Of a stretch of DNA of 45,427 nt, positions 31,118 to 39,440 are shown one piece after another (positions within the stretch are counted from its first letter, which is position 1; the number at the start of each line of letters is the position of its first letter). A program made the position numbers and the translations under genes. The notes beneath the pieces were generated by a model. It saw only the letters and a program-made list of their open reading frames with translations, was not told the origin of the DNA and searched no databases. The stretch comes from DAOTXN01 sp034435435 (GTDB lineage Bacteria; Chloroflexota; Anaerolineae; S140-20): NCBI GenBank assembly GCA_034435435.1, contig DAOTXN010000079.1, positions 1 to 45,427 on the forward strand, written 5' to 3'.

Positions 31118-32548
31118 TCACTTGGCGCCAGCGCCCCGCACGGCCGACGTGATCGCGCCGAGGATTGCGACGCCGACCGCCACGACAAAGCCCGCCGATA
31201 CCCCCTGAAACAGTGCCGCCGTCGAGTCATTGCCCTGGGCCATGACGGTGGTCAGAATGGCCCCGGCCAGCCCTACCCCCAGCACCATACCCACGTTGCG
31301 CGCCGTGGCCAGCACGCCGGCGGCGATCCCCTGCCGGTGGCGCGGCGCGCTGCCCATCAAGGCGCTGCTGTTGGGTGAGATAAAGCTGCCGGTGCCCAAT
31401 CCGGCCACGCCCAGCGCGACCACCACGTGGCTCTGCGGCGACTGCGGCCCCAGGCGCGACAGGAGAAATAGCCCGACCGCCAGCACCGCCATGCCCAGCG
31501 TGCTCAACAGGCGCGATCCCACGCGGTCCGACAGCATGCCACTGAGCGGCGCCGCGATGGCCATAACGATGGGTTGGGCGGTGAGCAGCAGCCCGGCCCG
31601 CGCGGTGCTGAAATCGCGGCCCTGGATGAGGTAGAACGGCAGCAAGAACACGATACTGTAGAGACAGATGTAATTCAGCACGGCGCTCAACACGGCCGCC
31701 GAAAAGAGACGCTGCCGGAACAGACTCAGGTCCAACATCGGGTTGGCGCGACGCAGCTCGATCTGCACAAACATCGCCAGCGACAACGCAGCCGCGCCCA
31801 ACAGCGCCAGCACCGCCGGGGACGCCCAGCCCCAGTCGTGGCCCCGGTTCAGCCCTAGCAAAAGAGCCACCAAACCCGCTATGAACGTGAGCGCCCCGGC
31901 CCGGTCAAAACGCTCCGCCTGCCCGGCGCCGGCGTCGCGTGGAATAAAGCGCAGGCTGAGCCACAACGCGGCCAGCCCCACCGGGAGATTGATGTAAAAC
32001 ACGGCCCGCCAGCTCAACTGATGGGTCAGCCAGCCGCCCAGCGAGGGGCCGACGGTGAGGCCCAGGTAGGTCATGGTCGCCTGCAAGCCCAAAGCCTGGC
32101 CACGCTGCGCCGCCGGAAAATTTTTGGTCAGGATGGCCGGCGAGTTGGCAAACAGCATCGCCGCGCCCAGGGCTTGCAGCGCCCGGAACGCGATCAACGC
32201 CGCCGACGTCGGGGCCAGGCCGCACAAGGCCGAGCTGAACACAAACACCCCAAAACCCGCCACGTACACCGCCTTGTGACCGCGCAGGTCGCCCAGCCGC
32301 CCAAAGCTGAGTAGCAGCCCGCTGACCACCAGCAGGTAAACCGTGACCACCCATTCGACCGTAGCGACATCGCTATCAAAGGTCCGCCGCACCACCGGCA
32401 AAACTGTGTTGACCACGCTGCTGTCCAGCGCGGACATGAACGTGCCCACGCCCACGGCCAGCAGCACCCACCACTTGCGCTCCAGGCCGGCGATGATTTC
32501 CCCGGTCCTGAACGGGACATCTTGAGGACTTGGCTGTTTTTGTTTCAT
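31118..32548 (-). CDS. DHA2-family MFS drug transporter
   Basis: A 476-residue proton-driven exporter of the EmrB/QacA type with about 14 membrane helices. The family motif is FMSALDSSVVNTVLPVV in helix 1, with FGRLGDLRGHKAVYVAG (motif A) and a LGLQATMTYLGLTVGPSLGGWL motif C region. The ATG lies within the -35 region of the divergent toxin-antitoxin promoter, so the two promoters overlap. Confidence 0.93.
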   Translation of the reverse strand: MKQKQPSPQDVPFRTGEIIAGLERKWWVLLAVGVGTFMSALDSSVVNTVLPVVRRTFDSDVATVEWVVTVYLLVVSGLLLSFGRLGDLRGHKAVYVAGFGVFVFSSALCGLAPTSAALIAFRALQALGAAMLFANSPAILTKNFPAAQRGQALGLQATMTYLGLTVGPSLGGWLTHQLSWRAVFYINLPVGLAALWLSLRFIPRDAGAGQAERFDRAGALTFIAGLVALLLGLNRGHDWGWASPAVLALLGAAALSLAMFVQIELRRANPMLDLSLFRQRLFSAAVLSAVLNYICLYSIVFLLPFYLIQGRDFSTARAGLLLTAQPIVMAIAAPLSGMLSDRVGSRLLSTLGMAVLAVGLFLLSRLGPQSPQSHVVVALGVAGLGTGSFISPNSSALMGSAPRHRQGIAAGVLATARNVGMVLGVGLAGAILTTVMAQGNDSTAALFQGVSAGFVVAVGVAILGAITSAVRGAGAK

Positions 32549-32601
32549 TTGACTGCTCGTAGAAAGGTTATATAATTTAAAAACTATACAAGACTTTAGT
32601 C
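32549..32601 (+). promoter_or_regulatory. Promoter of the Phd/PIN toxin-antitoxin operon
   Basis: TTGACT (32549-32554), 16 bp, TATAAT (32571-32576). A palindrome GACTTTAGTC lies at 32592-32601, just before the GGAGAGGG ribosome site, and could be the antitoxin operator. Confidence 0.6.
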
Positions 32602-32616
32602 GTTTGGAGAGGGTGC

Positions 32617-32910
32617 ATGGAACGCGAGATCGGCGCCACAGACTTGCGCCAAAAATTGACCGATGTGCTGCACGCCATTCGTGAGGAGCGCGCGGTCTAT
32701 GTGGTCGAGACCTTTGGTCGGCCCCAGGCAGTTCTGATGCATTTGGACGAGTATCGCCGTTTTCAACAATATCACCAGGAACGCGAGAGTTTTTTCGAGT
32801 GGCTGGACGCGACGGCCCGGGCCAATGCGGCTCGCAACGTTAACTTGAGCGAGGCCGACGTGCTGGCGCTGATTGAGCAGGCGCGCGCCCAAGTATTCAG
32901 CGAGCAGTGA
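32617..32910 (+). CDS. Phd/YefM-type antitoxin
   Basis: A 97-residue antitoxin. The N-terminal DNA-binding fold is clear (EIGATDLRQKLTDVLHAIREERAVYVVETFGRPQAVLMHLDEYRRFQQY). The C-terminal helix (SEADVLALIEQARAQVF) would bind the toxin. Its stop overlaps the toxin GTG (GTGA), so the pair is translationally coupled. Confidence 0.88.
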   Translation: MEREIGATDLRQKLTDVLHAIREERAVYVVETFGRPQAVLMHLDEYRRFQQYHQERESFFEWLDATARANAARNVNLSEADVLALIEQARAQVFSEQ

Positions 32911-33467
32911 GCCGGGCGATGCTGCGCGTTGTCCTCGACACCAGCACACTGGTCAGTTATGTGTTGACGGCTGGCGATACCATGCGCCAGATCATCCGGG
33001 CCTGGCGCGAGGGAGAGTTGTCCCTGCTCTCATCCCCGCAAACCCGCGCTGAGTTGGCAGAGGTCCTGGCGCGCCCCTCCATCCTGGAACGGGCGACCGG
33101 GCCATTGACGCCGCTGATCGAAGGCGTTACTCACTTTTCGATCCACGTACCCGGCATGCTTGACCTCTCCGGCGCCTGCCGCGACCCTCAAGACGACAAG
33201 TTTCTTGCCTGCGCCGTGGAAGGCGTGGCCCAGTATCTGGTCAGTTTCGACCGCGACCTGTTGGACATCCGTCAATATGAAGGTGTATGTATTCTGAACC
33301 CGGGCCAATTCCTCGTCGCTTTGCATCTGGCGCGACTCTCGCCTGAAGCCATTCAAGCTCATTACAGCCTCGAGACGTTACGCAAACTTGACGCCGAGCT
33401 ACGCCTGGACCCAGCCACAAAAGACAAGCTCGTGCAGATCATTGCCAAATCAAAGAATGTTTCCTGA
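32907..33467 (+). CDS. PIN-domain toxin (COG1569-type RNase)
   Basis: A 186-residue PIN nuclease. The acidic residues expected for metal binding are present: D in VVLDTSTLVS, E in TRAELAEVL, and D in CRDPQDDKFLACA and SFDRDLLD. After the PIN core there is an extra C-terminal stretch of about 45 residues. GTG 32907 is preferred because it couples to the antitoxin stop. ATG 32919 is an alternative. Expected to cut RNA when the antitoxin is lost. Confidence 0.85.
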   Translation: MSRAMLRVVLDTSTLVSYVLTAGDTMRQIIRAWREGELSLLSSPQTRAELAEVLARPSILERATGPLTPLIEGVTHFSIHVPGMLDLSGACRDPQDDKFLACAVEGVAQYLVSFDRDLLDIRQYEGVCILNPGQFLVALHLARLSPEAIQAHYSLETLRKLDAELRLDPATKDKLVQIIAKSKNVS

Positions 33468-33485
33468 CCCTTCTGGGGGCATTCG

Positions 33486-35456
33486 TTAATCCACCGTCAG
33501 TGTTTTGCTCAAGTTGCGCGGAAAGTCGGGGTCGATCCCGCGCGCCACGCTCATCTCATAAGAGAGCATCTGCAGCGGGAGCGTCGCCAGCAACGGTTGG
33601 ATAAACGGGTCCGACCGGGGCAGCACGAGATAATCGTGCACATTGCGCCGCAACTGTTCATTTTCCTCGGCCACGGCGATGGCCCGCCCACCCCGACAGG
33701 TGACCTCGTTGACCGCGCTCACCAGCAAGGGCACGTCTTCCGGCCCTGTGACGAAAATTACCGGGTAGCCGTCGTGCACCGCCGAGAGCGGCCCGTGCTT
33801 GAACTCGGTGGAGAGCATCCCTTCGCAGTGCGCGTAGGTGATCTCTTTGAGCTTGAGCGCGCCTTCCAGCGCGATGCCGTAGGTCAGGCCGTAGCCCAGG
33901 CAGTACAGGTCGTTGCGCCCCTCCAGATAGGGCAGCGTGCGCTTGACGTGCGGCTCCACCTGGGTCAGCGTGCGCTCCAACAGCGCCGGTAGCCCGCTCA
34001 AGTGCGCAGTGGAACGCCCGCCCATACGCAACGCCAGGACCAAAAAAGCCACGACCTGATTCAAAAACGTCTTGGTAGCCGGCACGCTGATCTCGTAACC
34101 GCAGGCCAGCGGCAAATAGCGCGCGCTGACGTTCATCAGCGTCGAGCCGATCACGTTGGCCAGCGCCAGCACTTGCATCTCGCGGGCCTGCGCCACCTCG
34201 ACGGCGTTGAGCACGTCTTTGGTCTCGCCGCTCTGGCTGACAAACACCCCCACGTCCTGTGGGCCGATGGCGTCGCCGTACTGGGCGATGAATTGCGGCG
34301 CGAGGATGGGCATGGCCGACCGTCCGGCCAGCCGATTCAAATAGACCGCGCCGACCAGACAGGCGTGGTAACTCGTCCCACAAGCCACCAGGTACAAATG
34401 CCGCGCCCGGCGCATCGCCTCGACCATCGGCGCGACGTGGGGCGAGGCCCCCAGCAAATGCAGCAGGTCTTTTGCCACTTGGGGCTGCTCGTGGATCTCT
34501 TTGAGCATAAAGTGGGCATAGCCGCCCTTTTCGACGGTTTCCATCTCTTCTGTGACGATTTCTGGCTCGCGCTCGACGAGGCCCCCGTCGGAGACGCGGC
34601 GCAGCTCGGCCGCCTCGGCGCTCAGAATCACGATTTCGCCGTCCTGCACGCGCAAGATGCGGCGGGTGAGGGGTAGAATCGAGGGCAGGTCGGAGGAGCA
34701 GCAGGTCGCGCCGACTTGGGCGAGCTCCCCAGCGCCGCACAGCTTGCTGGGCAGGTGAGTCGAGCCGACTTCGGCGAACTCAGTCGAGCCGACTTTGGCG
34801 AGCTCAGTCAAGCCGACTTTGGCGAACTCAGTCGAGCCGACTTTGGCGAGCTCCCCAGCACCGCCCTGCTCGCTGGGCAGGTGAGTCGAGCCGTCGACCA
34901 GCCCAACCACCAGCCCCGACCCTTTTTTGAACGCATACAGCTTGTCTTCGTCGGCTGCGCCGATCACAAAGGCATAGTCGCCCTGCAAATCGTCGTAGGC
35001 GTGGCGGATAGCCGTGACCATGTCCTCGCCGCGCCGCACGTAGCGCTCGACGGCGTGCACGCACGACTCGCCGTCGTTGGTCGAGCGCACGGTCATGCCC
35101 TCGGCGATGAACGCCTCGCGCAACTCGACGTTGTTGACCACGTTGCCGTTGTGCGCGCCGACCATGCGCCCGTCCGAATCCAGATGAGGCTGAGCGTTCA
35201 CCTGCGACGGCGCGCCGAACGTGGCCCAGCGCAATTGGGTGATGCCGCGCCGCCCGCGCATCTTGGCAAAGTCGAGCCGCTCGGCCACTTGGTCCACCTT
35301 GCCCACGTCTTTGCGCAAGTCAATCGCGCCGTCGGCGTGGAGCGTGGCGCAGCCCACCGAGTCATAGCCGCGATAGGCCAGGCGCTTGCCGGCCTGGATG
35401 AGAATGGGGCCTAATGTTTGCTCTTGCGCTGTGACGATGCCGAAAATGCCGCACAT
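33486..35456 (-). CDS. glmS: Glutamine-fructose-6-phosphate aminotransferase with in-frame repeat insertion
   Basis: A 656-residue GlmS, making glucosamine-6-phosphate from fructose-6-phosphate and glutamine. Cys2 (nucleophile after Met removal), RGYDSVGC and HNGNVVNN mark the glutaminase. CGTSYHACL and SQSGETKDVL mark the sugar-isomerase domain. It ends DPDFPRNLSKTLTVD as expected. Typical GlmS is about 605-610 residues. The excess is explained by a 62-residue repeat insertion at about 190-251, between LVVGLVDG and CSSDLPSIL in the glutaminase domain. ATG 35456 follows AAAGGAG. The HTRWATHG motif is altered (QLRWATFG). Confidence 0.93.
   Translation of the reverse strand: MCGIFGIVTAQEQTLGPILIQAGKRLAYRGYDSVGCATLHADGAIDLRKDVGKVDQVAERLDFAKMRGRRGITQLRWATFGAPSQVNAQPHLDSDGRMVGAHNGNVVNNVELREAFIAEGMTVRSTNDGESCVHAVERYVRRGEDMVTAIRHAYDDLQGDYAFVIGAADEDKLYAFKKGSGLVVGLVDGSTHLPSEQGGAGELAKVGSTEFAKVGLTELAKVGSTEFAEVGSTHLPSKLCGAGELAQVGATCCSSDLPSILPLTRRILRVQDGEIVILSAEAAELRRVSDGGLVEREPEIVTEEMETVEKGGYAHFMLKEIHEQPQVAKDLLHLLGASPHVAPMVEAMRRARHLYLVACGTSYHACLVGAVYLNRLAGRSAMPILAPQFIAQYGDAIGPQDVGVFVSQSGETKDVLNAVEVAQAREMQVLALANVIGSTLMNVSARYLPLACGYEISVPATKTFLNQVVAFLVLALRMGGRSTAHLSGLPALLERTLTQVEPHVKRTLPYLEGRNDLYCLGYGLTYGIALEGALKLKEITYAHCEGMLSTEFKHGPLSAVHDGYPVIFVTGPEDVPLLVSAVNEVTCRGGRAIAVAEENEQLRRNVHDYLVLPRSDPFIQPLLATLPLQMLSYEMSVARGIDPDFPRNLSKTLTVD
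34704..34889 (-). repeat. Repeat element translated inside glmS
   Basis: Exactly 186 bp (62 codons). Its heart is four 24-bp units starting at 34759, 34783, 34807 and 34831, encoding E(L/F)A(K/E)VG(S/L)T four times. The flanks are also repeated: THLPS(E/K) and GAGELA(K/Q)VG occur on both sides. It contains GC-rich inverted pieces (CCCAGC..GCTGGG). The frame is kept, so the enzyme is probably still made. Confidence 0.8.
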
Positions 35457-35550
35457 TGGGGCTCCTTTGCATTTCAAAAAGTCTTTTCTCTCAAGGAGAG
35501 GAATCTGAAAGGAAAAGATGCGGAGGACAAAGTCATAGGAACGCCGGTTC

Positions 35551-36081
35551 TTATTCTTTTGTCTCAGCCATCAGGCTCTCGACTTGAAAGATAATTTTTT
35601 GCAGCAGACTGCGACGAATGTAAAGACTGGATCGTGTTGGCAAGTTGTGCAAGATAGTCAATACCTGAGCGGGGGTGCGTTGGCGCCGGCGGATGGCACG
35701 CAACAAGATGCCAATGCTGCCATGCACCTGGTATCCCAAAGTTTCCGCCGCCAGACGGGCGGCTGCATCATCTGTCGAGAGTATAGCATCAGAATGGAGC
35801 GCAGCAAGGGAAAGGGCCGCTTGTTCACCCAGAGCCAGGGACAACGTCTGTACCAGTGTCTGAAAAGCTGCGTCTTGAGAGATGGTCACCGATACCTTCT
35901 GTAATCTGACATCAGGATGTGTCAGGGTATGGGGACTGTGGCGCTCCACTTCTTGCCAGACTTGCTCCGGCACAAAAACGTTGCGAAAATCATCCAACAG
36001 GTTCAGACAATCCAGTTCGTCGAGGTGAATCAATGGACCCGCATCGCAAATGATCTGGAGAGATGGCTCATTCTTCTCCAT
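35551..36081 (-). CDS. DUF3368 PIN-like toxin
   Basis: A 176-residue protein of the DUF3368/PIN-like group. It starts IICDAGPLIHLDELD, contains LGEQAALSLAALHSDAILSTDDAAARLAAETLGYQVHGSIGILLRAIRR, and has conserved acidic residues at the expected places. It overlaps the RHH antitoxin gene by 14 bp. GGGGA lies before ATG 36081. Expected to be an RNase toxin neutralised by the upstream partner. Confidence 0.82.
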   Translation of the reverse strand: MEKNEPSLQIICDAGPLIHLDELDCLNLLDDFRNVFVPEQVWQEVERHSPHTLTHPDVRLQKVSVTISQDAAFQTLVQTLSLALGEQAALSLAALHSDAILSTDDAAARLAAETLGYQVHGSIGILLRAIRRRQRTPAQVLTILHNLPTRSSLYIRRSLLQKIIFQVESLMAETKE

Positions 36082-36277
36082 ACAGTCCCCATTCAACGTC
36101 TTGGAGGATGAACCGTTCCATCAATTCGGCCCGGTGTGACTCGATGAACCGGCGCAGGGCGTCCGTCATCAACTCGTCCAGGCTCCGAAACCAGCCGGTC
36201 TCGACCATCGCTTGCACCTCTGTCAAGAGTCGAGCCGGCACTTTTGCTCGAACAGTCGTCGTTTGTGTTTCAATCAT
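36068..36277 (-). CDS. Ribbon-helix-helix antitoxin
   Basis: A 69-residue protein. The strand (TTTVRAKVPARLLTEV) and helices (GWFRSLDELMTDALRRFIESH) fit the RHH fold, and an acidic C-terminus would contact the toxin. GGAGAG lies before ATG 36277. It precedes and overlaps the DUF3368 toxin gene, as in known pairs. Confidence 0.8.
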   Translation of the reverse strand: MIETQTTTVRAKVPARLLTEVQAMVETGWFRSLDELMTDALRRFIESHRAELMERFILQDVEWGLYGEE

Positions 36278-36322
36278 CGGATTCTCTCCACTTGCAATCT
36301 CCCAGTCGGTTACATTGAGGTT

Positions 36323-36351
36323 ATTATGCCCCGAAGTGAGAACCAAGTCAA
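36323..36351 (-). promoter_or_regulatory. Promoter of the RHH/DUF3368 operon
   Basis: Minus strand: TTGACT (36351-36346), 17 bp, CATAAT (36328-36323), about 46 bp before the antitoxin start. Confidence 0.6.
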
Positions 36352-36369
36352 CCAAAACCTATCTTATTT

Positions 36370-36813
36370 TCATAAGCCCAGTTCTTTCGCCGCCAGCCGC
36401 TTCATGTGGGCCAGGATGGCCGAGATGCCGTTCAGACGCTGATGGGTAAGCACGTGGTGCAGACCCATCGGCAGGAAAAAGTCGTTGGGGATCGCCATGA
36501 CCGCCTCTGGCGGCGCGCCGTTCACCCCCTGGCGCAAAATCTCAGCCAAGCCGCGCACCGTGGGCGATTCGGGCGGCACATCGAAGAAAAACGTCAGCGC
36601 GCCGTCATGCGTCTCTGCGTGGATAAAGACGGGTGTCATGCACTCGGGCACCGGCTCCATGGCGTCGCGCTGGTCGCGCAGGCGCTCGGGCAATTCGGGC
36701 ATGTTTTCCGAAAATTCGAGCAAAAGCTCCAATTTTTCCCGTCCTTCGCACCACCGGAAATCCTCAATGATCTCCTGCAACCGGGGCGGGACAGCGTTGA
36801 TCGACTCGCTCAT
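36370..36813 (-). CDS. sufE: SufE-family Fe-S assembly protein
   Basis: A 147-residue SufE protein. It accepts sulfane sulfur from a SufS-type desulfurase. The acceptor Cys is in PECMTPVFI (about residue 58), and the family ending NGISAILAHMKRLA is clear. No sufS lies nearby in the window. The usual 'GCQS' motif is ECMT here. Confidence 0.88.
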   Translation of the reverse strand: MSESINAVPPRLQEIIEDFRWCEGREKLELLLEFSENMPELPERLRDQRDAMEPVPECMTPVFIHAETHDGALTFFFDVPPESPTVRGLAEILRQGVNGAPPEAVMAIPNDFFLPMGLHHVLTHQRLNGISAILAHMKRLAAKELGL

Positions 36814-36921
36814 TCGGTTTGCTCCTCACAGATTTCACGACCGTCATTGTAACCCGTAATGGGGGAAACGTAAAGAGAAAGCCAGCGTTTATTAGAAATG
36901 GTTAAAAACACGTCATGTTTC

Positions 36922-36950
36922 TTGACAGTAAATCCCTCACGTGGTATATT
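36922..36950 (+). promoter_or_regulatory. trpS promoter
   Basis: TTGACA (36922-36927), 17 bp, TATATT (36945-36950). Predicted start near 36957 gives a 5' leader of about 550 nt, containing the T-box. Confidence 0.75.
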
Positions 36951-37205
36951 GTTTAGCATAATTGGATAACTTAAAGACCAAGATCAGGAAAAGTAAGCGT
37001 CAAAGCGGGGTCACAGAGAGTCGGGCAATCGTTGAGAGCCTGATACCAGCGCCGGCGCCGAATGGACCTGGGAGTCGTCTGCCGAACAGTTGGTAGATTG
37101 GTAAATTGGGGAGCGTTTGCCGACCAATTCCCAATATACCAACCAAGTAGTCCGGGCCGGAGTCGCCGCCGTTATCAGGGCTGAGGGTATCGCCTGCGGA
37201 TCAAG

Positions 37206-37276
37206 TCATCCTTCGACAAGCTCAGGATGACTCGACAAGCTCAGGATGACTTGACAAGCTCAGGATGACTTGACAA
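37206..37276. repeat. 19-bp tandem repeat inside the T-box leader
   Basis: TCGACAAGCTCAGGATGAC occurs at 37213, 37232 and 37251 (third copy begins TTGAC), with a partial fourth. The first copy plus the upstream GTCATCC forms the common palindrome GTCATCC-N13-GGATGAC. A second inverted segment, ttggtagattgg... / ...ccaatataccaacc, lies just upstream (about 37090-37146). Confidence 0.85.
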
Positions 37277-37383
37277 GGGCCGTACCTGCGAATGAGTGAG
37301 GCTGGCTCACCCCCTTCCGCCGTCACGGGCGGATTTTTGTTTTCCGGTGAGTTGCCTCAGTAGGGTGGCACCACGAGCGCACA

Positions 37384-37417
37384 CGCGCCCGTCCCGACGG
37401 AGGGATGGGCGCGTTTT
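37384..37417 (+). terminator. T-box regulated terminator
   Basis: CGCGCCCGTCCC (37384-37395) pairs with GGGATGGGCGCG (37402-37413) with one G-U pair, followed by TTTT. Its left arm lies just after the T-box sequence, so the two structures can compete. Confidence 0.85.
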
Positions 37418-37432
37418 GTTTGTGGACGAAAG

Positions 37433-37489
37433 ACCAAAGACGAAGGACAAATCCCACCCGCGCTGTTCTATTTCGTCCTTCGTCAAATA
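37433..37489. repeat. GACGAA-family repeat before trpS
   Basis: GGACGAAAGACCAAAGACGA (37434-37453) and the inverted TTCGTCCTTCGTC (37473-37485) bracket a GC-rich loop between the terminator and the trpS ribosome site. Same family as 1875-1910 and 2422-2464. Confidence 0.6.
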
Positions 37490-37504
37490 AAGTGGAGGTG
37501 TGAG

Positions 37505-38599
37505 ATGACACGACGAAAACGCATCCTGACCGGCGACCGGCCCACAGGCAAGCTGCACCTGGGCCATTACGTGGGCAGCCTAGCCAACCGAGTGGCGCTG
37601 CAGGAGGAATACGAGTGCTATTTCATCATCGCCGACTTGCACACGCTGACCACCCGGCCAGAAAAAGAGCACATCCAGGAAATCGAGCAGAACATGTTCG
37701 AGATGGTGTTGGATTATCTGGCCGTGGGCATTGACCCAGAGCAGAGCACCATATTCGTCCAATCGGCGCTGCCCGAGACCTACGAGCTGAACCTGATCTT
37801 TGAGATGCTGGTGACGTTGCCGCGCGTGGCCCGCTTGCCCAGCATCAAAGAGATGGCCCGCGCCGCGCAAATCGACGACGAGGCCGTGCCGTTTGGACTG
37901 GTGGGCTATCCCGTGTTGCAGGCCGCCGACATCCTGCTGCCCCGCGCCCACCTGGTGCCGGTGGGCAAGGACAACGAGGCCCACGTCGAAGTCACCCGCG
38001 AGATCGCCCGTCGCTTCAACCGGCTGTATGGCGAGGTGTTCCCCGTGCCCGACGCGCTCATCGGCGAAGTGCCCACGCTGGTCGGCACCGACGGTCAGGC
38101 CAAGATGAGCAAGTCGCTCAACAACGCCATCTTTTTGTCCGACGACGGCGCGACGGTGGTCGAAAAGGTGCGCGGGATGTACACCGACCCCAACCGCATC
38201 CGCGCCGACATCCCCGGCGCGGTGGAGGGCAACCCGGTCTTTGCCTACCACGACGCCTTTAACCCCGACCTGGCCGAAGTGAACGACCTCAAAGAGCGCT
38301 ATCGCCAGGGCCGGGTGGGCGACGTGGAGGTGAAGAAAAAACTGGCCCGCGCCATCAATGATTTTCTGGACCCCATCCGCGAGCGCCGCGCCCACTACGC
38401 CTCCCGGCCGGGAGTGGTCGAAGAGGTGCTCGTCGAAGGCACGCGGCGTATGCAGGTCGAGGCCCGCGAGACGATGGCGCTGGTCTATGAGGCCATGGGG
38501 CTGTACGGCATCCACTTGCGCGAGCGGATCAAAGAAGGCGAGATGGCTCCCCAGCGCAGCTCACGATTGGCGACGATAGAGGGCGCGCTGGGCACGTGA
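37505..38599 (+). CDS. trpS: Tryptophanyl-tRNA synthetase
   Basis: A 364-residue class I synthetase that charges tRNA-Trp. The HIGH-type motif is PTGKLHLGHYVG (13-24, HLGH at 18-21) and the KMSKS motif is AKMSKSLNN (200-204). It reads GDRPTGKLHLG, as in bacterial TrpRS. GTGGAGGTG lies before the ATG. A Trp T-box precedes it, so expression should respond to uncharged tRNA-Trp. Confidence 0.97.
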   Translation: MTRRKRILTGDRPTGKLHLGHYVGSLANRVALQEEYECYFIIADLHTLTTRPEKEHIQEIEQNMFEMVLDYLAVGIDPEQSTIFVQSALPETYELNLIFEMLVTLPRVARLPSIKEMARAAQIDDEAVPFGLVGYPVLQAADILLPRAHLVPVGKDNEAHVEVTREIARRFNRLYGEVFPVPDALIGEVPTLVGTDGQAKMSKSLNNAIFLSDDGATVVEKVRGMYTDPNRIRADIPGAVEGNPVFAYHDAFNPDLAEVNDLKERYRQGRVGDVEVKKKLARAINDFLDPIRERRAHYASRPGVVEEVLVEGTRRMQVEARETMALVYEAMGLYGIHLRERIKEGEMAPQRSSRLATIEGALGT

Positions 38600-38612
38600 C
38601 AGGAGGCTGGGT

Positions 38613-39395
38613 ATGACCATGCATCTCGTGAAACTCGAGCTCGAAAGCGAGCGTTACCCGACCCGGCGGCTCTTTCCTTTCAATGTACCGGTCTTGCAGC
38701 AACCCACTGAATTGAGATTCACCCGGCCGCTCGTGTTTTTCGTGGGCGAGAATGGGTCGGGCAAATCCACCCTGCTGGAAGCCCTCACCCGCAAGTGCGG
38801 CGTGCACCTGTGGGATAAGCCCAAACGCCACGTCGCGCACGACAACCCTTACGAGACAAGGCTGGCCGATTATCTCAGCGTGACCTGGGCCAACGGACGG
38901 GTGGCGGGGTCGCTGTTTCGGGCCGAAACTTTTCGGGATTTCGCCGATTTTCTCGACGACGTGGCGCTGTGCGACCCTGGGCGGCTGAAATATCACGGCG
39001 GGCGCATCCTGAACACCCTTTCGCATGGCGAGGCCATTTTCAGCTACTTGAGCCAGCGCTACCACGTCAAGGGCATTTACTTTCTCGACGAACCCGAGGC
39101 GGCCCTATCGCCGGCGCGACAGATCGCGTTCATCAAATTACTCCAACGGCTGGAGAGAACGGGACACACGCAATTCATCATCGCCACCCACTCACCGCTC
39201 CTGCTGGCCTATCCGGGCGCGCAAATTTTTAGCTTTGACGGGCCATGCATCCAACCAGTGGCCTACGAAGACACGCCGCATTTCAGATTATACCAGCAGT
39301 TCTTTGCCGACCGGACGCCCTTTTTCGAAAACAACGGTTCGCGTGCATCATCTGAGGAAAGGAGGCCTGCTATTGAACAAAGTCATCTCGTCTGA
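38613..39395 (+). CDS. AAA family ATPase, ABC/SMC-like
   Basis: A 260-residue ATPase with Walker A VGENGSGKSTLLEAL, an LSHGEAIFSYLSQRY signature-like segment, Walker B GIYFLDEPEAALSP and an ATHSPLLLAYPGAQI switch region. This matches predicted AAA_21-type ATPases of unknown role (COG3910-like). AGGAGG is 5 nt before the ATG. It lies 13 nt after trpS and 45 nt before trpB2, so it is probably co-transcribed under the T-box. Confidence 0.85.
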   Translation: MTMHLVKLELESERYPTRRLFPFNVPVLQQPTELRFTRPLVFFVGENGSGKSTLLEALTRKCGVHLWDKPKRHVAHDNPYETRLADYLSVTWANGRVAGSLFRAETFRDFADFLDDVALCDPGRLKYHGGRILNTLSHGEAIFSYLSQRYHVKGIYFLDEPEAALSPARQIAFIKLLQRLERTGHTQFIIATHSPLLLAYPGAQIFSFDGPCIQPVAYEDTPHFRLYQQFFADRTPFFENNGSRASSEERRPAIEQSHLV

Positions 39396-39440
39396 TTGGG
39401 TTCGCACTTTTTGATACGCTATCAGGTCAGGAGGAACAAA

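Larger units (their letters stand above)
36957..37417 (+). promoter_or_regulatory. Tryptophan T-box riboswitch
   Basis: The leader has a Stem I region (cagagagtcgggc...ctgggagtcgtc, about 37012-37082) with the specifier codon TGG at 37063-37065. The T-box antiterminator sequence AGGGTGGCACCACG lies at 37362-37375, followed by a terminator. TGGC in the T-box would pair with a tRNA ending GCCA, as tRNA-Trp does. Uncharged tRNA-Trp should open the terminator and switch on trpS. Between Stem I and the antiterminator lie dispersed repeats, not the usual short linker. Confidence 0.88.

Noticed and set aside
34716..35414. Plus-strand frame of 232 codons with 'SRADFGEL' repeats
   Set aside because: Antisense reading of the glmS repeat insertion. 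The glmS frame is conserved on both sides.
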